A DNA stretch of 64,000 bases from Leptolyngbya sp. NIES-2104 (GTDB taxonomy: Bacteria > Cyanobacteriota > Cyanobacteriia > Leptolyngbyales > Leptolyngbyaceae). Below, one piece after another: positions 54,130 to 62,972 of this stretch. Position 1 is the stretch's first letter; every line of letters begins with the position of its first letter. The stretch covers positions 2,852,001 to 2,916,000 of the forward strand of contig NZ_BBWW01000001.1 in the NCBI RefSeq assembly GCF_001485215.1, written 5' to 3'. A program made the translations under genes and the position numbers. The notes below the pieces were generated by a model that saw only the letters and a list, made by a program, of their open reading frames with translations, was not told where the DNA came from and ran no database searches.

Positions 54130-54987
54130 ATGAAATCGTTCGCTCAGATTTGGCTTCCGATCGCAGTCTTTTCGCTTTCACTTTTCGGACAACCGCAACT
54201 TGCCGCCCAAACTCCCACGCTCGTTCAAGAAAGCGCCGAAAGTCACCGCGCCTTTGATCAAGGAATGCGACACCTCCGCAATCGCAGCTATCAAAACGCG
54301 ATCGCAGAATTTAACCGCGCCATCCAACTCGATCCCAACTTCAAAGAGGCATACAGCGGACGCGGACTCGCACAACTTCAAAGCGGACAATTACCGCAAG
54401 CGCTAGACAGCTACAACCGGATTCTGCAAATTGATCCCAAAGCCGCCATCGCGTATTCAGGATTGGCACTGGTGCGATCGCGTTTAGGCGACGAACGCCA
54501 AGCGAGACTTGATACTGAAAAAAGTGCGGCGTTGATGGCAGAGCAAACCACTCGACATCTCTATCACAGCGACTTAAGTCTGCTTGAACTTTCGATCGCG
54601 ACCGCTGGACAAACTCCGCAAGGCGATGTCTGGAAGTTGATTGAACAAGGATATCGCCAAATTGATGCCCAAAATTTTCGAGCTGCGTTAAATACGTTCA
54701 ATCAAGCGGTTGAGTTATTGCCATCGGGATCGGCACGTCCTTATGTTGATCGAGGAGTTGCCTATCTCTGGATGCAGGATTATCGCTCGGCGATCGCTGA
54801 TTTTTCCACTGCAATCCGGTTCAATCCGTTCTACATCAAAGCCTATGAGTATCGCGCTCGTGCTCATGAACGGATGGGACAAACTCAAGCCGCAAGAGCC
54901 GATATGCAGAGAGCGATCAATCTTGCTCGTCAGTTTGGTGCTCAGGCAATGTATCAGGAATTGACTCGCCAGCAAGCAAGACAGTGA
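54130..54987 (+). CDS. Exported TPR-repeat protein
   Basis: A 285-residue protein with a signal peptide (about residues 1-26: basic start, hydrophobic core, AAQ-type end) and at least four tetratricopeptide repeats. The best are YQNAIAEFNRAIQLDPNFKE (repeat 1, after residue 52), LPQALDSYNRILQIDPKAAI (repeat 2), FRAALNTFNQAVELLPSGSA and YRSAIADFSTAIRFNPFYIK. TPR proteins act as protein-interaction scaffolds, here presumably in the periplasm or at the membrane. It is downstream of the ABC hairpin and convergent with the DUF2252 gene, one base apart. Confidence 0.85.
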   Translation: MKSFAQIWLPIAVFSLSLFGQPQLAAQTPTLVQESAESHRAFDQGMRHLRNRSYQNAIAEFNRAIQLDPNFKEAYSGRGLAQLQSGQLPQALDSYNRILQIDPKAAIAYSGLALVRSRLGDERQARLDTEKSAALMAEQTTRHLYHSDLSLLELSIATAGQTPQGDVWKLIEQGYRQIDAQNFRAALNTFNQAVELLPSGSARPYVDRGVAYLWMQDYRSAIADFSTAIRFNPFYIKAYEYRARAHERMGQTQAARADMQRAINLARQFGAQAMYQELTRQQARQ

Positions 54988-54988
54988 T

Positions 54989-56185
54989 TCACTTCCCAAG
55001 TTGAGTTTTGAATGCTTGATAGTCTCGCTCAACTTGGGCGGCATACGATCGTGCATATTCCATCACTTCCGAATGCCATTCTGGAGCAGTGGCAGCGAAC
55101 TCGATTAGATCGTCTGCGATCGCAGATTTTTGTCGCCCTGTACTTCGCATTTGTCCCCAAGCGGTCACTTCTGCCATCGTTTTGATTACTTTTTTCAGGC
55201 GTTTAATCTTGCCGTCTTTGCTTTCGAGATTGACGCGATCGGCAGTCGGTTGCAATTCTCGCAGCACATAAGGCTGATTCTGAATCACCAACGGCGTTAA
55301 TAAAGCAGGCGGAGATTCTTGAAATCGATCTTGAATCGCTGTAATTCGTTCGGCTTCGTTGCTCCAATTCGGTTGAGGATAGGGTGTATAGGGTCGCAGG
55401 GAAGAGGAGCGTGATGCTTTGAGATCAAGCAAGTAATTCTGATTTGGGGAACCGTTGCCCTCGACTAAAATCACATAGCGATCGAGTCCCAAACTTCCAG
55501 TTCCAGCAATCCGGTGCATCACATCGAGAACCGTATAAAATTTTAGATTTTCTTGAGATTCGGCATATTTCGCAATCGCATCTTTCACCCTTTGCCGTTG
55601 GTCTTCGGTTGCGGGTGTCGTTTTGCCATCGATGAGTTTTAGCGATCGTTGTTTGCCTTTGAGTTCCGTACGCTCATCTAGAAAATCTTTACGTTTGCGC
55701 GTTTTCAATTGAGTGAGTAACTCTTTGACAAGTCCCGTTGAAACCTCATTATGAATGGTTCGATCTTTCCCGCTTGACAGTTCTTTGGTATAGATTTCGA
55801 GAAAATACTGGCAAAGCTCGATCGCGTCTTCATCACTGATATTCAGGGCATGAGCACCGACGATCGTACTAATGATCAGTCGCGAAATGTCCCAGGTACA
55901 GGGCGCTAACAGCGATTCATCGAAATCATTCACATCGAAATAAACTAAGCGATCGTCACCCTTAAACGTGCCAAAATTCTGCAAATGCAAATCGCCACAA
56001 CTCCAAACCGGAGGAGCCGATCTAAACACACCTTCAACGGGCAAATCTTGATAAAACAAATGACAAGTTCCACGCAGAAACACAAACGCATCTTTTGACA
56101 TCGCTTTGTATTTCAGCTTCAACAGTTCAGGGTCGCGCCCTTGATTGAATTCGATAATTCGATCGACAACAGTTTGACTTGACAT
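54989..56185 (-). CDS. DUF2252 family protein
   Basis: A 398-residue protein with the DUF2252 pattern: FLRGTCHLFYQDLP, then the key block VWSCGDLHLQNFGTFKG and VYFDVNDFDES, which resembles a kinase-fold (HD/GDLHxxN) active site as in APH and HipA-like enzymes, and the C-terminal YARSYAAQVERDYQAF helix. Phosphotransferase activity is a reasonable guess but unproven. Length is normal. The gene is on the minus strand with a moderate gap (67 bases) to comM, and converges on the TPR gene. Confidence 0.82.
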   Translation of the reverse strand: MSSQTVVDRIIEFNQGRDPELLKLKYKAMSKDAFVFLRGTCHLFYQDLPVEGVFRSAPPVWSCGDLHLQNFGTFKGDDRLVYFDVNDFDESLLAPCTWDISRLIISTIVGAHALNISDEDAIELCQYFLEIYTKELSSGKDRTIHNEVSTGLVKELLTQLKTRKRKDFLDERTELKGKQRSLKLIDGKTTPATEDQRQRVKDAIAKYAESQENLKFYTVLDVMHRIAGTGSLGLDRYVILVEGNGSPNQNYLLDLKASRSSSLRPYTPYPQPNWSNEAERITAIQDRFQESPPALLTPLVIQNQPYVLRELQPTADRVNLESKDGKIKRLKKVIKTMAEVTAWGQMRSTGRQKSAIADDLIEFAATAPEWHSEVMEYARSYAAQVERDYQAFKTQLGK

Positions 56186-56252
56186 CTACGGGAACCTATT
56201 CAGAAATTCAACTTTATCATCTGAACTCGATCGCCGCAGTTTAGCCAATCCT

Positions 56253-57779
56253 CTACTGCATCCGATCGATCGTCCGATACTGAATTGCTTCTGCAACATG
56301 AGGCGTTTGTAGATCGTTATCGCCTGCCAGATCAGCGATCGTTCTCGCCACTTTGAGAATGCGATCGCTAGCACGAACCGATAATCCTAAGCGTCGAATC
56401 GCATTTTCTAACAGCGATCGCGTTCCGTTATCGAGTTTGCACCATTCGCGCAGATGAGCGCTCTGCATCTCGGCATTGCAGCGGAGTGGGGTGTTTTGAA
56501 AACGTTGGGAAGCGCGATCGCGTGCCTGTTGCACTCTCTCCCTCACTGTTTCCGAATCTTCTCCGGTCGGTTGCTGTGTAATCTCTTCAGGTTTGAGCCG
56601 ATTCACGCCCACTTGTAGATCAATTCTGTCCATTAGAGGACCTGAAAGTCTCGCCCAGTATTGCTCTCTCGCCCTCGGTGAACAAGTACAAGCTTGAACC
56701 GTATCTGCATAAAATCCACAAGGACAAGGATTCGTACTCGCAACTAATGTGAACTGTGCTGGAAATGAAACCGATTGTCGAGTGCGAGAAATCGTCACAC
56801 TTCCGTCTTCTAAAGGCTGCCGGAGAAACTCTAGAACATCCCGTCGAAATTCTGTTAATTCATCTAAAAACAAGATCCCTCGGTGAGCCAGCGAAATCTC
56901 TCCAGGACGGGGAAACGTTCCACCCCCAACCAACGCCGCCCCCGAAGCGGAATGATGCGGACTGCGAAACGGACGAACGCCAATCAGCGATCCTTTCTCT
57001 TTCAGCAATCCAGCAACCGAATGAATTTGAGTCACTTCTAGCGCTTCTTGAAACTCCAACGGCGGCATAATTCCCGGTAATCGACGCGCCAACATCGTTT
57101 TTCCACTGCCCGGAGGTCCAACGAAAATCAAATTGTGTCCACCCGCAGCGGCAATCTCCAAAGCGCGACGGGCATGAGCTTGCCCTTTGACATCTCGCAA
57201 ATCTGGGGCAGAAAACTGCATTTCTGCAAGTTCAAGCTCACCATCGATTCGAGCCGGAATGTAGCCACTAGAATCATTGAGAAAAGCGCCAACTTCTGAT
57301 AAATGCTTGAATCCGTAAACGTTGAGATCTTTGACGACAGCGGCTTCTCGAACGTTATCGGCAGGTACAACTAAGTTAGAAATGCCGAGAGATTTGGCAG
57401 CGGCAGCGATCGCTAAAACTCCCGCAACCGGACGCAAGCTTCCATCAAGAGAAACTTCGCCTAAAAATAAATAATTCTCCAAACTCTCAACCGCTACCTG
57501 ATCCGATGCCGCCAAGATTCCGATACTGATCGGTAAATCAAAACTCGGTCCCTCCTTACGCAAATCTGCCGGAGCCAAATTGATCACAATTCGCCGCATC
57601 GGAAACGCAAATCCAGCATTCTTAATCGCCGTTCTCACTCGCTCTTTCGATTCTTGAATCTCAGTTCCGGGTAATCCCACGACGACGATTCCGGGCAATC
57701 CCCCAGCGACATCGACTTCTACCCCCACTTTCACCGCATCGATGCCCACCAGGGACGCACTCCAAACTCGCGCTAACAT
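56253..57779 (-). CDS. comM: ComM/YifB Mg-chelatase-like AAA ATPase
   Basis: A 508-residue ATPase of the YifB/ComM family. ComM is a hexameric helicase that helps branch migration of incoming DNA during natural transformation. The N-terminal Lon-protease-like domain (residues about 20-140; GLPGIVVVGLPGTEIQESKE) is followed by the AAA core with Walker A GPPGSGKTMLARR (about 215), the ARG/HSVAG block, Walker B LFLDELTEF and sensor motif STNPCPCGFY, with a Cys-rich loop that may bind zinc. Type IV pili in the same window also act in DNA uptake. Confidence 0.92.
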   Translation of the reverse strand: MLARVWSASLVGIDAVKVGVEVDVAGGLPGIVVVGLPGTEIQESKERVRTAIKNAGFAFPMRRIVINLAPADLRKEGPSFDLPISIGILAASDQVAVESLENYLFLGEVSLDGSLRPVAGVLAIAAAAKSLGISNLVVPADNVREAAVVKDLNVYGFKHLSEVGAFLNDSSGYIPARIDGELELAEMQFSAPDLRDVKGQAHARRALEIAAAGGHNLIFVGPPGSGKTMLARRLPGIMPPLEFQEALEVTQIHSVAGLLKEKGSLIGVRPFRSPHHSASGAALVGGGTFPRPGEISLAHRGILFLDELTEFRRDVLEFLRQPLEDGSVTISRTRQSVSFPAQFTLVASTNPCPCGFYADTVQACTCSPRAREQYWARLSGPLMDRIDLQVGVNRLKPEEITQQPTGEDSETVRERVQQARDRASQRFQNTPLRCNAEMQSAHLREWCKLDNGTRSLLENAIRRLGLSVRASDRILKVARTIADLAGDNDLQTPHVAEAIQYRTIDRMQ

Positions 57780-57831
57780 ACTTTCCGATTCCTAATTTCG
57801 TATCGGTAGCGTACCCAGAACAGGCGACTGA

Positions 57832-58215
<384 letters not shown>

Positions 58216-58251
58216 AAGCGGTTTGCGCTACGATCGAATAGAGCCGAAATC

Positions 58252-58256
58252 GGAGG
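58252..58256 (+). promoter_or_regulatory. recR ribosome-binding site deciding an ACG start
   Basis: GGAGG lies 7 bases ahead of an ACG codon at 58264 and 46 bases ahead of the nearest ordinary start codon in frame (TTG, 58303). The spacing to ACG is ideal, and to the TTG far too long. Confidence 0.6.
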
Positions 58257-58263
58257 AAAAGCC

Positions 58264-58860
58264 ACGGTTTACACACGTCCCTTAGCTCGATTAATCGAGC
58301 AATTGCAGCACCTCCCTGGTGTTGGACCCAAATCTGCCCAACGCTTAGCCCTACATTTGATTAAACGCCCCGAAGAAGAAGTGAAAGCTTTAGCAATGGC
58401 GTTGATGGAGGCAAAGCTTCAAGTTGGGTACTGTTCTGTGTGTGGTCATTTGTCAGCGGAACCTGTTTGCGATATTTGTCGATCGCCGCAGCGTGACACG
58501 AAAACGATTTGCGTCGTGGGGGATTCTCGTGACGTGATTGCACTAGAGAAAACGCGGGAATATCGCGGCAAGTATCACGTTTTAGGCGGATTGATTTCAC
58601 CGATCGATGGCATTGGACCCGAACAACTCAACATCAAGCAACTGGTTCGTCGCGTGAGCCAGCAGAAAGTCGAGGAAGTGATTTTAGCGATTAGTCCGAG
58701 CGTTGAAGGTGAAACGACCACGCTCTATGTCGGGAGTTTGCTCAAACCGTTTACTCGTGTGACTCGAATCGCGTTCGGGTTGCCGATGGGGGGCGATTTA
58801 GAATACGCCGATGAAGTGACTCTGGCAAGAGCACTGGAAGGAAGACGCGAATTGGATTAA
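58264..58860 (+). CDS. recR: Recombination protein RecR (apparent ACG start)
   Basis: RecR, with RecO, loads RecA on gapped DNA. The body has the helix-hairpin-helix [13 protein letters not shown], the C4 zinc finger [16 protein letters not shown], the Toprim segment [15 protein letters not shown] and the C-terminal [16 protein letters not shown] block. The family N terminus continues as [18 protein letters not shown], but the codon at the start position is ACG (58264), not ATG, GTG or TTG. From there the protein is 198 residues, the usual length; a TTG start at 58303 would remove the first helix. There is no ATG, GTG or TTG in frame between the HIT stop and 58303. Start by ACG, a sequencing error or a rescue start are all possible. 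Confidence 0.8.
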   Translation, partial: TVYTRPLARLIEQLQHLPGVGPKSAQRLALHLIKRPEEEVKALAMALMEAKLQVGYCSVCGHLSAEPVCDICRSPQRDTKTICVVGDSRDVIALEKTREYRGKYHVLGGLISPIDGIGPEQLNIKQLVRRVSQQKVEEVILAISPSVEGETTTLYVGSLLKPFTRVTRIAFGLPMGGDLEYADEVTLARALEGRRELD

Positions 58861-58910
58861 GCCCTCACTCGATTGTGTGAAGTTTCCGTATAGAAATCAA
58901 TAATGTGCCT

Positions 58911-58949
58911 GACGCTACTCGCTCTTTCCGTAGAACTGCGAGTAGCGTC
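58911..58949 (+). terminator. 12-bp perfect inverted repeat after recR
   Basis: GACGCTACTCGC (58911-58922) and GCGAGTAGCGTC (58938-58949) form a perfect 12-bp stem with a 15-base loop, 50 bases after the recR stop and 87 ahead of the next gene, followed by a short CTTTGTTTG run. It may terminate recR or attenuate the secreted-protein gene. The second gene of the pair has a leader matching the loop and right arm but not the left arm. Confidence 0.6.
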
Positions 58950-59035
58950 CTTTGTTTGATTCCAATCCTGGATCGTCCTCCTGCGCTGCACTCCGATTGC
59001 TTGTCATGCTGTCACCTGTTCAGGAGCCTCACTGA

Positions 59036-59839
59036 ATGCAATTAAAACCAAAAGCGTTAATTCAAGGATTACTTCTCACTGCCCCGATCGCATTCGGTTC
59101 GACGATCGCGATTTCTCCCGCCCAAGCCGCAAGTATTGCTGGCGCAAGAGGAGAACTTACACTGAATCAATTCGAGTGGACAGAAGATGCTACCTCGTTC
59201 GAGGCGATTACAAGAACGTCCACGGACGCAATCGCACCTGTGGACGAATCGTTCGCCCTTGCAGGATCTGAGGCATCCGCGCTTTCTGAACCTCAGAACG
59301 TTCAACAATCCTCAAACGCTTTAGCACTGGGGATTGGAACAAACTATTTTGCAACGGGTCAGGGATTTTCACAAACTGGAATCGGCTTCGATCCTGGATC
59401 GGGCTACTTTCAGTTCAATTTCAAAGCAACGCTCAATCTACTCACCCAAGCTGACCCAGACGCAAACGTACGAGCGCATAGCTTCGCCAGCTTTCAAGTC
59501 TACAAGAACGATGATCCATTCACGTTCATCGACTACTTGAGAGCAGATTTGTGGTCGCCCACAGACTTTCAACTGAGACTCAGCGATACGAGCTATATGA
59601 ATATTTCGCTGTTAGAGCAGCGGGAAGGATTTGCGGAGATCGCAGGGACCTACCGCCGCAAATTTGACGACGGTACAGGCGTGACGGTACGTGGATTTAC
59701 GAATGCTGAAGCGACAGTCGCGAGAGTTCCCGTTCCTCCGATGTTTGCGGTGGTGATTCTGCCTGCTTTGTCGTGGCTCAAGCGGCGCAATCAGATGAAG
59801 GCTGCGCCGCAAGCGGTGAGCGATCGTCAAGCCGATTAA
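59036..59839 (+). CDS. Secreted protein of unknown function, PEP-CTERM-like (paralogue 1)
   Basis: A 267-residue exported protein. The signal peptide is residues 1-32 (ALIQGLLLTAPIAFGSTIAI, then AQA before the mature start). The mature body is beta-rich (FQFNFKATLNLLTQADPDAN and FIDYLRADLWS). Near the C terminus is VPVPPMFAVVILPALSWLKRR, a degenerate form of a PEP-CTERM sorting signal (Pro motif, hydrophobic helix, basic end). It is a paralogue of the next gene (shared start LIQGLLxTAPIxxGSTI, shared body, shared upstream leader). A hairpin (59849-59872) follows the stop. Confidence 0.72.
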   Translation: MQLKPKALIQGLLLTAPIAFGSTIAISPAQAASIAGARGELTLNQFEWTEDATSFEAITRTSTDAIAPVDESFALAGSEASALSEPQNVQQSSNALALGIGTNYFATGQGFSQTGIGFDPGSGYFQFNFKATLNLLTQADPDANVRAHSFASFQVYKNDDPFTFIDYLRADLWSPTDFQLRLSDTSYMNISLLEQREGFAEIAGTYRRKFDDGTGVTVRGFTNAEATVARVPVPPMFAVVILPALSWLKRRNQMKAAPQAVSDRQAD

Positions 59840-59848
59840 ATTCACGGA

Positions 59849-59872
59849 ATGGCGATCGATTTCGATCGCCAT
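59849..59872 (+). terminator. Hairpin after paralogue 1
   Basis: ATGGCGATCGA, TT, TCGATCGCCAT: a perfect 11-bp stem with a two-base loop. No T run follows, so it is a weak terminator or a HIP1-type cruciform; it lies 10 bases after the stop codon. Confidence 0.5.
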
Positions 59873-60043
59873 CAAATTCACACTCAATTCATCGTTCTAT
59901 AAAAAGTTCATGCGGCGAAATTCCCTCGCCTGACACCGATTTGTTCTCTCAGTAGAATTGCGAGTATCTCAGTATTTCTGCTTCGGTATTGCCTCCTACC
60001 GTTTTAGATCCGATTGCTTATCAACGCTTAGGAGCGCAATTCT

Positions 60044-60820
60044 ATGAAAGTCTCGAAAAAATCAGTCATTCAAGGTTTACTGTTTACGGCTCCGATCGTA
60101 CTGGGTTCAACGATCGTGATTTCTCCCAGTCGGGCGGCGAGTCTTGCCTTTTCGACCGCAAATCTCACCCTAGAGAATTTCAATCGTCCGGGTCTTGTTA
60201 ATCCCAACTTTCCGGTAGTAAGAACTGTGACCGTGACTTCAACGGATGCGACCGATGGCACCGTTAGCGCGATCGCGAATGCTTCTGCGATCGCAACCCT
60301 ACCGCCCGATCCCACCCGGATTACTCAACCCTCAGATGCCAGAGTAGAACAATTCGGACGGCGATCCTCCGGTTTTGCCTTGGGAAGCTCGATCTCGAAT
60401 CTCGATTTTGATACACAAGATGGATTATTCCGATTCGATTTTGCGGCAACCTTGAGCGCGAGCGAACAATTGACTCATTCAGTTCCGGGTGTGCGGGCGG
60501 CTGCAACTTCGTTTGTCGGATTTCAGATTCTCGACGCAGCAGATAATCAAATTGATTTTTTTGAAGCGAATTTGGTGGCTGGTAGCCCGTTTACGGTGCG
60601 GCGTAGTGCTTTTGTGCAGTTGACCACAGATGCAACCTCAGTGAGCGGATTTTATGCGCGACAGTTTGCAGCGGGGACTCAGTTAAGAGTGCGAGGAATT
60701 ACGCTCACGAGTGCAGCGGTCACTGTCCCAGAACCGTCAATGTTCGCGGCTTTGTTAATTTTGCCTGGATTGATGGGGATGAAGAAGGTCGCTAGTTCTC
60801 GCGATCGCCAATTTGACTAG
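60044..60820 (+). CDS. Secreted protein with PEP-CTERM-type signal (paralogue 2)
   Basis: A 258-residue exported protein with a signal peptide (about residues 1-31; SVIQGLLFTAPIVLGSTIVI) and an Ala-rich mature body with many Val/Thr/Asp, like its paralogue. The C-terminal sequence VPEPSMFAALLILPGLMGMKK is a good PEP-CTERM motif with the VPEP element, a hydrophobic helix and basic end, a sorting signal that exosortases read in biofilm/EPS-forming bacteria. AGGAG lies 10 bases ahead of the ATG. The gene's 3' end overlaps the VOC gene by 29 bases. No exosortase is in the window. Function unknown. Confidence 0.75.
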   Translation: MKVSKKSVIQGLLFTAPIVLGSTIVISPSRAASLAFSTANLTLENFNRPGLVNPNFPVVRTVTVTSTDATDGTVSAIANASAIATLPPDPTRITQPSDARVEQFGRRSSGFALGSSISNLDFDTQDGLFRFDFAATLSASEQLTHSVPGVRAAATSFVGFQILDAADNQIDFFEANLVAGSPFTVRRSAFVQLTTDATSVSGFYARQFAAGTQLRVRGITLTSAAVTVPEPSMFAALLILPGLMGMKKVASSRDRQFD

Positions 60821-61226
60821 AATTCTGTGCTCCAAAAATCGCGCCTTGATGGGCGTAGTGTTTGTACTCCATCAAGTTGCCGAACGGATCAATTAGGAAG
60901 AAAGTCCGGTGTTCGAGCGGAGTGCTGGGAAAGCGCTGTTTCGGTTGTTGGTAGAACTTGAGGTGTTTTTGTTCGGCTCGATCGAGCAGCGCTTTCCACT
61001 CAGCTTCGTCGGTGAAGACTAGCCCAAAATGACGTGGGTAAATGCCTTTCTGCGGTGCGATTTCGTCCGGGGTCACATGGGCGACGAGTTGATGACCATA
61101 CAGATTTAGAATTGCAGATTGATCATTTTCTCGTCCCAAACTACAGCCTAAACCGTCTACGTAATAGGTTTTTGTCGTGGGAATGTCGCGAACTGGAAAC
61201 GCTAGATGAAACAGGACTGAAGACAT
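60792..61226 (-). CDS. VOC family (glyoxalase-like) protein
   Basis: A 144-residue protein with the vicinal-oxygen-chelate fold, found in glyoxalases, dioxygenases and resistance proteins. The two beta-alpha-beta-beta-beta modules start SVLFHLAFPVRDIPTTKTYY and RHFGLVFTDEAEWKALLDRA; metal ligands are the first His (FHLAFPV), a His in the second module and the Glu of FGNLMEYKHY, so a metal site is plausible. I start at the ATG at 61226, which gives MSSVLFHLAFPVRD. The 3' end overlaps the secreted-protein gene by 29 bases on the opposite strand. Substrate unknown. Confidence 0.82.
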   Translation of the reverse strand: MSSVLFHLAFPVRDIPTTKTYYVDGLGCSLGRENDQSAILNLYGHQLVAHVTPDEIAPQKGIYPRHFGLVFTDEAEWKALLDRAEQKHLKFYQQPKQRFPSTPLEHRTFFLIDPFGNLMEYKHYAHQGAIFGAQNSSQIGDREN

Positions 61227-61281
61227 AATCAATGCCAGAGAAGATGTCACAATCAATTATGGCGAATTTTTTCTGTGAATC

Positions 61282-62034
61282 ATGCCTCTAAATATCTCAG
61301 ACTGGCTGATTGCGATCGCGGTGAACACGGTTCTGCTCGGAGTGGCTGCGATCGTGCCGAAGAAACTCCTGACTCCTGGTGGATTAGCAAACGCTTGGAT
61401 TCTTGGAGTGCTGGTCTGGGGCTGTCTGGGATGGCAAGGCTATTTATTAGTCATGTTCTACTTTCTAGTTGGGTCTGGCGTGACCTTTATTGGCAAGGAT
61501 CAGAAAGAAGCTTTGGGCATTGCGGAAGCGCGATCGGGAGCCAGAGGAGCCGGGAATGTTTGGGGATCAGCACTGGTTGGATCGATTTGTGCAGTTCTAG
61601 CGTTTGTGTTGGCGAATCAGCAGATCGCGATCGATTTAATTCCATTGCTGCAATTGGGATTTGTAGCAAGTTTCTGCACCAAGCTTTCTGATACTTGCGG
61701 AACTGAAATCGGGAAAGCTTACGGACAGCGAACTTTTTTGATTACGACTTTGAAGCCTGTCCCGCGTGGAACTGAAGGAGCCGTGAGTTTAGAAGGAACG
61801 ATCGCGGGAATTGTTGGATCGATCTCGATTGCGATCGTCGGCTGGTTACTTGGACTTATTAGCCCAATCGGAATTGGAATTTGTGTGATCGCGGCGTTTG
61901 TGGCAACCACGATCGAGAGTTTGATCGGAGCCACGATCGAAGATAAAGTCCCGCTTCTCACTCACGATGTCGTGAATATTTTGAACACGCTAATTGGTGC
62001 GATCGTGGCAATTGCGATCGGACTGGTGCTTTAG
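61282..62034 (+). CDS. DUF92/TIGR00297 membrane protein, VTE6-like phytyl phosphate kinase
   Basis: A 250-residue membrane protein of the DUF92 family. Its members include VTE6 of Arabidopsis, which phosphorylates phytyl phosphate to phytyl diphosphate in phytol salvage; the cyanobacterial homologue is presumed similar. Signatures include VPKKLLTPGGLANAWILG, GARGAGNVWGSALVGSI and FCTKLSDTCGTEIGKAYGQR, followed by TLKPVPRGTEGAVSLEGT. Seven or so transmembrane helices are predicted. Together with the phytol kinase (42201) it would complete phytol to phytyl-PP. Confidence 0.82.
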   Translation: MPLNISDWLIAIAVNTVLLGVAAIVPKKLLTPGGLANAWILGVLVWGCLGWQGYLLVMFYFLVGSGVTFIGKDQKEALGIAEARSGARGAGNVWGSALVGSICAVLAFVLANQQIAIDLIPLLQLGFVASFCTKLSDTCGTEIGKAYGQRTFLITTLKPVPRGTEGAVSLEGTIAGIVGSISIAIVGWLLGLISPIGIGICVIAAFVATTIESLIGATIEDKVPLLTHDVVNILNTLIGAIVAIAIGLVL

Positions 62035-62064
62035 AATAAGAACAACCTTTCTAGAGGTTTCATC

Positions 62065-62928
62065 ATGCAGCCGAACTTGAGATTTCCTCCCGCGAATCAG
62101 AAGCTTCTGACCATGTATGATTTGCCGAGTGAAGATCCAATGGAGTCCGGTTTGCCCGACGAATTTCATGACATTCAACCGCAATTACTCAGTCAAACGC
62201 TTCGATTAGCGGATTATGACAGCGATCGCATTTTCACAGGCACAGATATCAATCTCTACTACGCGCCCGATCATCCTCGCTGGCATAAACGCCCGGATTG
62301 GTTTCTTGTCGTGGATGTGCCGAGATTGTACGCGCAGGAAGATCTTAGATTGAGCTATGTCGCGTGGGATGAAGGTCGATCGCCCAGTGTCGTTGTTGAA
62401 CTGCTTTCACCCGGTCGAGAGTTTGAAGATTTGGGCGCGTTTACCGATGAACTGATTGAGGAGGACATCCCGCACGATTTGCCGCCTTATACGATCGAAG
62501 ACGATGAAACGGGCATCAAACCGCCCCACAAATTGCAAGTGTACGGGGAGATTTTACAAATTCCGTACTACTTTGTATTTAGTCGGTACAGCAATCGTTT
62601 ACGGTTTTTCCAGTTCATCGACGGACGCTATCAGGAACAGCGAGTCGATCGAGAAAATCCGCGAGTCTGGCTCCCATTACTGGGAATTGGTTTAGGCGTT
62701 TGGTACGGCAAATTTGAGAGATTTACACGCTCTTGGATTCGTTGGTACGATGCTGAGGGGAATTGGATTCCATCCTATCCAGAACGAATCGAGCAAGAGC
62801 GACAAGCACGAGAACAGGCGGAATCTCAACTGAGACAGGTTGTGGTGAATTTATTGCGATCGGGAATGTCGATCGACCAAATTGCTCAAATCACTGGAAT
62901 TTCTGAAGCTAAAATCCGCGAATTCTAG
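62065..62928 (+). CDS. Uma2 family protein with C-terminal DNA-binding-like tail
   Basis: A 287-residue Uma2 protein, longer than the others here. It shows TDINLYYAPDHPRWHKRPDWFLVVDVP, with PDW catalytic acid block, VVVELLSPGREFED and YFVFSRYSNRLRFFQ, of the long cyanobacterial subgroup. After a 40-residue basic/Glu-rich linker (EQERQAREQAESQLRQ) it ends with a helix-turn-helix-like tail (MSIDQIAQITGISEAKIREF), similar to sequences found on several cyanobacterial Uma2 proteins. A DNA-related function is suggested but unproven. Confidence 0.85.
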   Translation: MQPNLRFPPANQKLLTMYDLPSEDPMESGLPDEFHDIQPQLLSQTLRLADYDSDRIFTGTDINLYYAPDHPRWHKRPDWFLVVDVPRLYAQEDLRLSYVAWDEGRSPSVVVELLSPGREFEDLGAFTDELIEEDIPHDLPPYTIEDDETGIKPPHKLQVYGEILQIPYYFVFSRYSNRLRFFQFIDGRYQEQRVDRENPRVWLPLLGIGLGVWYGKFERFTRSWIRWYDAEGNWIPSYPERIEQERQAREQAESQLRQVVVNLLRSGMSIDQIAQITGISEAKIREF

Positions 62929-62972
62929 TTTGGAATCGTGGCTTTTGAGTGTAGCGGACTAGGAGATTAAAT

